Source of the DNA: Sphingomonadales bacterium UBA7473
Lineage (GTDB): Bacteria > Pseudomonadota > Alphaproteobacteria > Sphingomonadales > Sphingomonadaceae
Reading direction: 5' to 3'
Length of the DNA: 11,045 nucleotides
Assembly (NCBI GenBank): GCA_002478575.1
Contig: DLOX01000205.1
Span: 1 to 11,045, forward strand
Positions 5,738 through 11,045 of this stretch are shown here, piece after piece. The position numbers were made by a program, and so were the translations under genes. Each line of letters starts with the position of its first letter. Positions within the stretch are counted from its first letter, which is position 1. The notes under the pieces were generated by a model, which made no database searches, was not told the origin of the DNA, and was given only the letters and a program-made list of their open reading frames with translations.

Positions 5738-6684
5738 TCATTCTGGTTCGTATCCGCATGATCTGAAGTAATTGGCGCACTCGTCTGGCTGGAAGATGTC
5801 GACGAGCCTGCCGATGAGATCCCAGAGGCCGCGGACGGTGCGCTCGCCAGCCTTGCGCAGCATGGCTTTGAGCCGGGAGAAGGCCTTTTCGATCGGGTTG
5901 AAGTCGGGGCTGTAGGGCGGCAGGAAGCGCAGTGTTGCCCCTGCTGCCTCGATCCTGTCACGGACTGCAGGGCGCTTGTGGCTCGACAGATTGTCCATGA
6001 TGACAACGTCGCCGGGCCGCAGTTCGGGCACGAGGACCTGCGCCACGTAGGCTTCGAACCAGTCGCCGTTGATCGGACCGTCCAGCACCATGGGCGCGAC
6101 CATGCCGGTCATGCGCAGGCCCGCTACCAGCGTGGTCGTCTTGCGGTGGCCGTGCGGGAACCCCATCCGTAAGCGTTCGCCCTTGGCGCAACGACCGTGG
6201 CTGCGGGTCATGTTGGTGGCGGTCCAGGTCTCGTCGATAAAGACCAGGCGCTCCGGTTCGAGATCGGTCTGGGCATCGAACCAATCATGGCGCTGGCTCA
6301 GGACGTCGGGCCGGTCTTGCTCGATGGCGTGCCCAGTCTTTTTTTGCGCGTCATGCCCCGACGCGCGAAGAAGCGGTGAAGCCCGGCCACCGAGACAGTC
6401 AGACCCATCTCAGCCAGAGCAGCGCGCAATTCTTCAAGCGAGATGTCCTTGCGCACCTCCCAAAGAGCCAGAATATCCGCCGCTCGCTCCTCAATCCGGC
6501 GCGACCGGACGTCACCGCCTTGAGGCTTGGACGCAAAGCTGCCCGTCTCCCGGCGCCGCGTTTCCCAGCGGATCGCTGTCGAGGGCGCAACGCCAAACCG
6601 CGCTGCCGCCGCGCGGCAACTCAGCCCGTCGTCAATCGCCGACAGAAGTCGAGAACGCAAATCCATCGAAAGCGGGTGACCCAT
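5738..6684 (-). CDS. IS630-family transposase, two frames joined by -1 frameshift
   Basis: Two frames make one protein of about 315 residues. The upstream frame (6684-6298) starts at an ATG behind AAGGAGG (6700-6694) and gives the helix-turn-helix part: LSCRAAAARFGVAPSTAIRW, then the second helical domain SLEELRAALAEMGLTVS, ending MTRKK. The downstream frame, entered by -1 shift at the A7 run (6345-6339), continues RKKK-TGHAIEQDRPDVLSQ and the catalytic domain: VFIDETW (first Asp), VVIMDNLSSHK (second Asp) and PPYSPDFNPIEKAFSRLK (Glu), ending at 5738. All three DDE residues are present. Without the shift, frame one stops at 6298 and the catalytic part would start internally. Many IS630 elements use programmed -1 shift or transcriptional slippage at such A-runs, so the gene is probably functional rather than broken; sequencing error or mutation cannot be excluded. 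Confidence 0.9.
6339..6345 (-). other. A7 slippery run, frameshift site in IS630 transposase
   Basis: On the - strand the run reads CGC AAA AAA AGA in the upstream frame. Slipping back one base after AAA AAA gives AAG ACT GGG and enters the frame of the catalytic domain with continuous family similarity. The heptamer is not a textbook X XXY YYZ site, since the last codon is AGA, so polymerase slippage on A7 is at least as likely as ribosomal shifting. Confidence 0.7.
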
Positions 6685-6764
6685 CCATGCCAGCCTCCTT
6701 CACCAGCACGGATTCTGAAGCAGAAATCACGCCCGCCGGGAATCCACCAGCGATTCAAAGCGGT

Positions 6765-6776
6765 CGAAAAACGCTC
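6765..6776. repeat. IS630 terminal inverted repeat, right
   Basis: On the + strand CGAAAAACGCTC, followed by TA at 6777-6778; its complement matches the left end at 11 of 12 positions. Confidence 0.85.
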
Positions 6777-6780
6777 TAAA

Positions 6781-6886
6781 TGGGTATTTCGCGCTTGTGG
6801 GCTTTCGACATAATTACTGTAAGTAAAAAATATTTTTAAACGGAAATAAATTACCTCTGATCGTAAAAAATAGTCAAATCTATAAT
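6781..6886. other. AT-rich trough between IS630 and the glycosyltransferase 3' end
   Basis: A stretch of about 105 bases that is strikingly AT-rich against its GC-rich surroundings, with the dyad AAAAATATTTTT at 6826-6838 and several A- and T-runs. It holds no gene. It follows the - strand glycosyltransferase stop, but I see no GC-rich stem with a T-run, so I do not call a terminator. Confidence 0.5.
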
Positions 6887-8164
6887 TTATTCAGTTGCGA
6901 AGGCCATTTCTCCGTTAAAATTCTCAATTTTCTCTGGAAGTAATGAGCTGTAAAGTTCGATATAATTATCGACCATACGTTCAATCGAGAAGTCAGCGCT
7001 GCGTTCCTTACTGCATGCCTGCAGTTGTCCGCGGAGCGCCACATCCTGGGTCAGTCGGATAATCGCCTTGGCCAGTTCTTCAGCATTATCTGGGGGCACC
7101 AACAGACCATTGCTGTTATGTCGCACCAGTTCAGGGATTCCGCCGATGTCCGATCCGATGATAGTCATTCCGGCGGCCATAGCCTCCAGAATGGCAATCG
7201 GGGCGTTTTCTGGCCAAATAGACGGAAACAGCATCACATCGGCCATAGACAGTAATTGAGTCTTGGCCTCTGCCTTTACGAAACCGTGGAATTGAATGCG
7301 GGGGTCTTGGGCCACGGCTTCGTCAATTCTGGCCTGCAAAGGGCCAGAACCAGCAATGTGAAATTCCACAGGCACATCCTGTGGAATTTGCTGAATGGCT
7401 CGCAGCATCACATCCACGCCTTTTTCCGGAATCATTTGACCCAGAAAGAGAAAACGGACACGACCATCATGTTGCGAAGGCTTTGCCGTAGCTTCGAAAT
7501 TCGGCAAATTGGTGCCATTGCGCAGCACAGTTATGCGACGACGACGGCGAAAGAATTCCAAATGCCCGTCAATCAGGCTTTGCGAGGGGGCGGCAAACAC
7601 GTCCACATTCTGCATCATCCCTAGCGTCCATGCGCGATAGGGTTTGCAGGCACCGGCGCTATGGATGGCCTGCGAACTGTTTTTGCAGACGAGTGTCCAC
7701 AAAGGGCAGACCATGTAATAATCATGAGCGGTGTGCACCAGCTTGGCACCGCTCCAGCGGATCAAGGGAAAGATTAGGGGGGAAAAATAGGCGATATTAT
7801 GGGTGTGCACGATATCGGGCCGGATTTTGCGCAGGATACGAGCAAAGCGCCAGGCAGCCACCAGATTGAAGCTAGCAATGGTGCGCCAAGCGAGCTTGCG
7901 CAAGCGCGAGCGGCGACTTTTATCATTGGCCCAATATAGGTTTGGCGGATGAAACCGCGTCACCTTCACACCATCAACCACTTCCTCCACAACGGATTTC
8001 TGGTTGACGTCACAGGTAGTAATAACTTCAACGTCTACACCCCGCTCACGCAGACCGCAGGTGAGTTGATGCACCATCACTTCTGCACCGCCTTTGATGT
8101 CCGGCATGTACAAGTGATTGGCAATCAGAATCTTTGGCAATTTATTTTCCACACTACAGACCAC
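6887..8164 (-). CDS. GT4-family glycosyltransferase, exopolysaccharide assembly
   Basis: A retaining GT-B glycosyltransferase of the GT4 group, 425 residues from the longest start, which moves a sugar from a nucleotide donor to a lipid-linked acceptor at the inner membrane face. The N-terminal Rossmann half shows KILIANHLYMP, the GGAEVMVHQL loop (25-34) and VHTHNIAYFSP (119-129), then HTAHDYYMVCPLW (144-156) with cysteines at 153, 160 and 173. The C-terminal donor half has FLGQMIPEKGVDVML (240-254), the E-x7-E motif ENAPIAILE (E319, E327) and GSDIGGIPELV (337-347). The start is unclear: there is no ATG before residue 20, and candidates are GTG at 8164, GTG at 8152 or TTG at 8140 (GGAAA just upstream). 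It diverges from the second glycosyltransferase, so the intergenic region probably drives both. The sugar and acceptor cannot be read from sequence. Confidence 0.9.
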   Translation of the reverse strand: MVCSVENKLPKILIANHLYMPDIKGGAEVMVHQLTCGLRERGVDVEVITTCDVNQKSVVEEVVDGVKVTRFHPPNLYWANDKSRRSRLRKLAWRTIASFNLVAAWRFARILRKIRPDIVHTHNIAYFSPLIFPLIRWSGAKLVHTAHDYYMVCPLWTLVCKNSSQAIHSAGACKPYRAWTLGMMQNVDVFAAPSQSLIDGHLEFFRRRRRITVLRNGTNLPNFEATAKPSQHDGRVRFLFLGQMIPEKGVDVMLRAIQQIPQDVPVEFHIAGSGPLQARIDEAVAQDPRIQFHGFVKAEAKTQLLSMADVMLFPSIWPENAPIAILEAMAAGMTIIGSDIGGIPELVRHNSNGLLVPPDNAEELAKAIIRLTQDVALRGQLQACSKERSADFSIERMVDNYIELYSSLLPEKIENFNGEMAFATE

Positions 8165-8248
8165 TTTTGCCCAATCAAGAAACTCTTGCGTGCACTTCCG
8201 TATGGTAGCGCCATGATCTGCCTAGACCTGAGCCTGACGATACCCCTC

Positions 8249-8277
8249 GTTATATGAGCTTGCAAGTGGGGAGAAAA
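8249..8277 (-). promoter_or_regulatory. Candidate promoter of the leftward glycosyltransferase
   Basis: On the - strand TTTTCT (8277-8272, 3 of 6) precedes TATAAC (8254-8249, 5 of 6) by 17 bases. The start would fall near 8242, about 78 bases before the GTG at 8164. The -35 match is weak. Confidence 0.3.
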
Positions 8278-8467
8278 GAAAATTCCTAAGGATTTCCGCA
8301 AGCAAGGCAGAGCTCTTGCGTCACGCCGCATGGCTGGCGGTGTGCGGGCCGACAGCGGTGATTTCTGCTATTAGTTTATCACATTAATCTTTGTGCGCTT
8401 GCCATATGTGAGCGCCTTGCTATCGGTGCACAGAGGTAATAAGCTGGAAAAAGCCTGAATTCCCTTG

Positions 8468-8484
8468 TTTTTCAGCGTGAAAAA
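8468..8484. promoter_or_regulatory. Palindrome over the -35 region of the rightward glycosyltransferase promoter
   Basis: TTTTTCAGCGTGAAAAA is a perfect 7-3-7 inverted repeat. It covers the candidate -35 box at 8469-8474, the place expected of a repressor site. The rest of the 8165-8467 gap holds only the weak leftward promoter and no gene that I can see. Confidence 0.45.
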
Positions 8485-8498
8485 TGTTGTTTCATAAT
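8469..8498 (+). promoter_or_regulatory. Candidate promoter of the rightward glycosyltransferase
   Basis: TTTTCA (8469-8474, 4 of 6) and CATAAT (8493-8498, 5 of 6) are 18 bases apart. Transcription would begin near 8505, after the first possible ATG at 8484, which supports the later start at 8583. Confidence 0.35.
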
Positions 8499-8582
8499 GG
8501 GAAAGCATTCAGCCACATTGCTGTGGGGTGTGTGGCGACGGGACCGCTGCACATCATTTCGTCGATGCCGGAGTTTATGTGC

Positions 8583-9770
8583 ATGAAAGTCTTGTTTGCC
8601 AGTGTAAATTACGGCGGGAAAGTAGTGGGTGGCGGTCAGCAATCCGTGGCATATGTCGCCAAGCAACTGGTGAGCCAGGGGCATGATGTCGGTGTGATGT
8701 TTGTGGATACCGAGGCCTCGGCCCCATCCAAGGATGGTGTATCTTTATTGCGTCTGCCACCACGCAATATTTATTGGAACCCAAAGGTTCAACCAAGCGG
8801 ATTTAAGCGCGCTATTTGGCATTTCATTGACCGTAATGGCAATCGTCAGGCGGGCGAGATGCGGCGCTATCTGCGCGAATTTGCGCCTGATGTGGTGCAC
8901 ACCAATGTGATGTGCGGGCTGACGCGAGCCATATGGGATGAATGCGCGCGTTTGAACATTCCGGTCGTGCACACGGTGCATGATTATTATATCAACTGCC
9001 TTAGCTCTGGCATGCGCAAGGGCGATGTGAATTGCGAAAAGCCCTGCACATTTTGCACGATGGCCACCGCCAGCACGAAGCGTTCCGTTCATCGCGGGGT
9101 GAAGGGCGTGATATTCGTGTCGGATCATATGCAGCGCGTGCACAATGATGCCGGAGCCTTCGCGTCGGATACGTTGCAAACGATCATCCATGGCTCATTC
9201 CCGGAGCCAGCCTATCGCGTGCGCCAACCGCAGCCGGGAACACGGCTGAATTTGGGATATATTGGCCGCATCGTGCGCGACAAAGGCGTGATGGAAATGT
9301 TGGCTTCGTTGCGCGATGTGCCTCAAGATCGCTATCGCTTGCTGATTGGGGGCTTGGGATCTGAAGCTTATATCGAGCAGCTTAAAGCCTTTGCCAAAGA
9401 TATGCCGGTGGAATTTCTGGGCCGAGTGGAGCCGAACGGCTTTTACGACAAACTCGACTTGCTGATCGTGCCTTCGCTTTGGCACGACCCGGCCCCGCGG
9501 GTTGTGTATGAGGCTGGGATGAGTGGCTTGCCCTCTATCGTCGCCAACCGTGGTGGTCTGCCGCAATTGGCTGGCCATGGGGAGCGAGGTTGGGTTTATG
9601 AGCCTACAGCTAAGGCAGATCTTACGGCTATCGTGAATCGTTTGCTGGCCAATCCGACCGAGGTGGGTGAAAAGGCGCAGGCTTGGCAGCAGGCCCGCAA
9701 TCTTTTCACGGTGCCCTCAGTCACCGATCAGACCATGCAATTTTATCAGGATGTGTTGGCCCGCTTTTGA
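8583..9770 (+). CDS. GT4-family glycosyltransferase with cysteine cluster
   Basis: A 395-residue GT-B glycosyltransferase. The ATG at 8583 (MKVLFASVNYGG) is chosen over the in-frame ATG at 8484 because it opens the first beta strand, GGAG lies 9 bases upstream (8570-8573), and the likely promoter -10 box lies at 8493-8498. The N-terminal half has a GGG-QQSVAYVAKQL loop, DVVHTNVMCGL and VVHTVHDYYINC, followed by a cluster of four further cysteines up to CTFC, which may bind metal or shape the acceptor site. The C-terminal half has YIGRIVRDKGVMEML and the donor motif DPAPRVVYE, where the first residue of E-x7-E is Asp (D302, E310). It shares the HDYY-x2-C segment with the leftward glycosyltransferase, suggesting related members of one pathway. 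A pyruvyl transferase gene follows 398 bases later. Sugar specificity is unknown. Confidence 0.9.
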   Translation: MKVLFASVNYGGKVVGGGQQSVAYVAKQLVSQGHDVGVMFVDTEASAPSKDGVSLLRLPPRNIYWNPKVQPSGFKRAIWHFIDRNGNRQAGEMRRYLREFAPDVVHTNVMCGLTRAIWDECARLNIPVVHTVHDYYINCLSSGMRKGDVNCEKPCTFCTMATASTKRSVHRGVKGVIFVSDHMQRVHNDAGAFASDTLQTIIHGSFPEPAYRVRQPQPGTRLNLGYIGRIVRDKGVMEMLASLRDVPQDRYRLLIGGLGSEAYIEQLKAFAKDMPVEFLGRVEPNGFYDKLDLLIVPSLWHDPAPRVVYEAGMSGLPSIVANRGGLPQLAGHGERGWVYEPTAKADLTAIVNRLLANPTEVGEKAQAWQQARNLFTVPSVTDQTMQFYQDVLARF

Positions 9771-10037
9771 GAGTTAGTCTGCGGAATCCGGTTCAGTGTG
9801 TAGAGTGGATTGGCGTCATTGGCGCCCAGACAGGTGAGGTGCTCGCGCCTTTGTGGACAGGTTTGCGGCCAAGCTAAGCTCAGGCCGATATCGTCATCAT
9901 GCCGCAAGTTTGGCCATCAGCAACCAAACCTTCCCATCAGGACGTCATTCCAGCCAATACACTTACACCTCCCGCGTTAGCGGGTTTGTTCAACCTCCAG
10001 CGCGATGCTTGAAGGTTTTGCCTAGTCAGGAGGTGAA
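9771..10037. other. Spacer between glycosyltransferase and pyruvyl transferase genes
   Basis: No recognisable gene. A GTG-started frame at 9853-10071 (72 residues) has no motif and no good ribosome-binding site. The stretch holds a weak terminator-like hairpin at 9971-9990 and, at its end, a nine-base perfect anti-Shine-Dalgarno match, AGGAGGTGA (10028-10036). Confidence 0.45.
9971..9990 (+). terminator. Weak intrinsic terminator candidate after the glycosyltransferase
   Basis: CCCGC-GTTA-GCGGG followed directly by TTTGTT. The stem has only five pairs and it lies 200 bases after the stop codon, so termination may be partial. Confidence 0.45.
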
Positions 10038-10154
10038 TTGCGCGCTAGAAGTAGCAAGCGTTTATTTTTAATACGAATTCCCTTGAAGGGGATGGGCTTG
10101 ACAGAGGCTGTCAATGCCCTCTACCCGATAGTTGCAGCAATGGTGCTTAATTGA
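10038..10154 (+). CDS. Possible 38-residue leader or small membrane peptide
   Basis: A TTG start lies four bases after AGGAGG within the perfect nine-base anti-Shine-Dalgarno match AGGAGGTGA (10028-10036). The frame runs 38 codons to a TGA at 10152-10154, ending 14 bases before the pyruvyl transferase ATG. The peptide starts basic (RARSSKR), then has LFLIRIPLK and a hydrophobic end ALYPIVAAMVLN. An internal ATG at 10092 would give a 20-residue form. The dyad at 10094-10119 lies inside this frame. The strong ribosome-binding site and tight spacing suggest a translated leader coupled to the next gene; a chance open frame is equally possible, and I recognise no family. Confidence 0.3.
   Translation: MRARSSKRLFLIRIPLKGMGLTEAVNALYPIVAAMVLN
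10094..10119. promoter_or_regulatory. Strong dyad upstream of pyruvyl transferase, operator or RNA hairpin
   Basis: TTGACAG-AGG-CTGTCAA (10098-10114) is a perfect 7-3-7 palindrome, extended by GGGC (10094-10097) pairing with GCCC (10116-10119) across a one-base bulge at 10115. It ends 49 bases before the ATG. TTGACA also matches a -35 box, but no good -10 box follows at 16-18 bases. Its core matches the palindrome at 5271-5290. Confidence 0.5.
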
Positions 10155-10168
10155 GAAGTTTTCACACA

Positions 10169-11045
10169 ATGGACGCCAAAAGCCGCACAGACGCCCTCGG
10201 TTATAATATTTTGATCGTCGGCTTGGCAGGGTCCAACCGCGGGGACGACGCTATTGCCGAATGTATGAGTTCGGACATTCAGCGTCACTTTCCTACGTCA
10301 ACCGTGTCGCTTTTTGCCGTGCGCCCGCCGCGCAATTGCCACCCGGATGTTATTACACACATCATTCACCGTCGCTCACTGCGCTTTCACGCTCAATTGT
10401 GGCGCGCGATTAGCAAAGCCGATGTGGTAATCATTGGGGGTGGCTCTATCATTCAGGATAAGTTCGGTGCCGGCTACATCCGCTCGGTAATGGGCTTGTT
10501 CTATGAGGTCAGCTTCATCACCCGCCTGTTGGGTAAAAAGCTGGTAACAGCCCCCATTGGGGTTGATCAACTGGAGACAGAGCGCGGTCGCCAAATTGCC
10601 GCTGCAATTCTGAGCCGGTGCGATATGATCGCCCTGCGCGATGAACTGTCGCAACAGCAATTGCGCAAGGTGTTTCCCGACATGCCCAGTCAGGTCTACA
10701 CCGATCCTGCCTTCTGCTTTCCCAATGTTTCCTTCGAGCCGAAAAAACATCTGGTTGTGTCCCCAGCCCTTGAAGGCAAGGACGAGGATTATATTATCGC
10801 GGTGAATGCCGCCGCGATTACCGCCTATCTTGAAGCCTATCCCGATCATACGGCCACCGTGGTGGCTATGGATGATCGCAAACAGGAAGACGGCGGGAAA
10901 ATCATCCATGTCTATGATCAGGTTCCTGCCCATTTGCGCCGCCGGGTAAAGCTGTGCATCCCATCGAGCGCGCGTGAGGCAGCTGCACTGATCCGCTCGG
11001 GTAGTCACTTGTTTGGGATGCGTTTGCACGCCGTCATTTTAGCCT
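10169..11045 (+). CDS. Polysaccharide pyruvyl transferase, C-terminus cut by window end
   Basis: Translating from the ATG at 10169 gives 292 residues without a stop up to the window edge, so the gene is partial. It carries the polysaccharide pyruvyl transferase fold (CsaB/WcaK/EpsO-like), which adds ketal-linked pyruvate from phosphoenolpyruvate to sugars of surface polymers. Visible blocks are ILIVGLAGSNRGDDAIAE near the N-terminus (14-31), the glycine-rich VVIIGGGSIIQD (about 86-97), APIGVDQLE then CDMIALRDELS (about 152-172), the VYTDPAF block, and near the edge the family's closing SGSHLFGMRLHAVILA. Upstream GAGAAG (10153-10158) is a modest ribosome-binding site, overlapping the TGA of a possible leader ORF; an in-frame TTG at 10151 is an alternative. 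Next to two GT4 glycosyltransferases, it points to an acidic, pyruvylated exopolysaccharide or capsule. Confidence 0.9.
   Translation, partial: MDAKSRTDALGYNILIVGLAGSNRGDDAIAECMSSDIQRHFPTSTVSLFAVRPPRNCHPDVITHIIHRRSLRFHAQLWRAISKADVVIIGGGSIIQDKFGAGYIRSVMGLFYEVSFITRLLGKKLVTAPIGVDQLETERGRQIAAAILSRCDMIALRDELSQQQLRKVFPDMPSQVYTDPAFCFPNVSFEPKKHLVVSPALEGKDEDYIIAVNAAAITAYLEAYPDHTATVVAMDDRKQEDGGKIIHVYDQVPAHLRRRVKLCIPSSAREAAALIRSGSHLFGMRLHAVILA

Larger units (their letters stand above)
5725..6776 (-). mobile_element. IS630-family insertion sequence, complete, flanked by TA
   Basis: The 1052-base element encodes an IS630-type DDE transposase on the - strand. Its ends are GAGCGTTTTCCG (left, from 5725) and, read inward from 6776, GAGCGTTTTTCG: 11 of 12 positions match. 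TA flanks both ends (5723-5724 and 6777-6778), the target duplication characteristic of IS630/Tc1. Ends, size and TA agree, so the boundaries are well supported. It sits between the PEP-CTERM/hydrolase module and the glycosyltransferases and does not visibly break a recognisable gene. Confidence 0.92.

Noticed and set aside
5332..5766. Two overlapping frames of about 110 codons, + 5431-5766 and - 5332-5676
   Set aside because: Neither has a recognisable motif or ribosome-binding site; long frames on both strands are common in GC-rich DNA. The + one runs into the insertion sequence.
6069..6813. Long + frames opposite the IS630 transposase (6069-6779 and 6376-6813)
   Set aside because: They are antisense to a transposase with all catalytic motifs visible; arginine- and serine-rich composition is typical of antisense frames.
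9853..10071. 72-codon + frame with GTG start
   Set aside because: No motif or good start site; it runs through the terminator-like hairpin.
10376..11029. 217-codon - frame at the right end
   Set aside because: The + strand here encodes a pyruvyl transferase with GGGSIIQD and GMRLHAVILA blocks, so the - frame is its antisense.
1..11045. CRISPR array, tRNA or rRNA gene
   Set aside because: No regularly spaced direct repeats and no cloverleaf or rRNA-like sequence were noticed by reading; tRNAscan and a repeat finder were not available.

Overview
The window looks like accessory DNA from an alphaproteobacterium, most likely a sphingomonad. I base this on the high GC with local AT-rich troughs, on two small secreted proteins ending in the PEPxxWxxM...RRR sorting tail typical of Sphingomonadales, on a SleB-type wall hydrolase, and on IS630 and IS1595-type transposase genes. 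The assignment comes from family knowledge read off the protein sequences; no database search was possible.

Layout, left to right. (1) 3-1043 (-): an intact ISXO2/IS1595-type transposase reading frame in which the three catalytic acidic positions all appear to be replaced. (2) 1111-1784 (+): a two-gene toxin-antitoxin operon, a ribbon-helix-helix FitA/VapB-like antitoxin overlapping by ATGA a PIN-domain FitB/VapC-like toxin. (3) 1785-2458: no gene seen, but with two inverted repeats, one of them a nested stem just upstream of the next gene. (4) 2459-5103: a surface module in which two PEP-CTERM proteins, one on each strand, flank a membrane-anchored SleB-type cell-wall hydrolase. It has a strong intrinsic terminator between the second PEP-CTERM gene and the hydrolase, and a promoter with an adjacent palindrome upstream of the second PEP-CTERM gene. 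(5) 5725-6776 (-): a complete IS630-family insertion sequence flanked by TA, whose transposase is read from two frames joined at an A7 run. (6) 6781-6886: an AT-rich trough. (7) 6887-11045: polysaccharide assembly genes, namely a GT4 glycosyltransferase on -, a second GT4 glycosyltransferase on + diverging from it across a ~420-base regulatory gap, then a possible 38-residue leader ORF and a polysaccharide pyruvyl transferase cut off by the window end.

How they may work together. PEP-CTERM proteins are known to be sorted by exosortases usually encoded with exopolysaccharide genes. The glycosyltransferases and pyruvyl transferase would build and decorate such a polymer, while the PEP-CTERM proteins and the wall hydrolase act in the envelope. 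No exosortase, polymerase or flippase lies inside the window. A palindrome core TGACAG-N2/3-CTGTCA occurs both upstream of the second PEP-CTERM gene and upstream of the pyruvyl transferase, a possible regulatory link between the two halves. The most unusual items are the catalytically dead but intact transposase, this shared palindrome, the terminator abutting the hydrolase start, and the structured leader or small ORF before the pyruvyl transferase.
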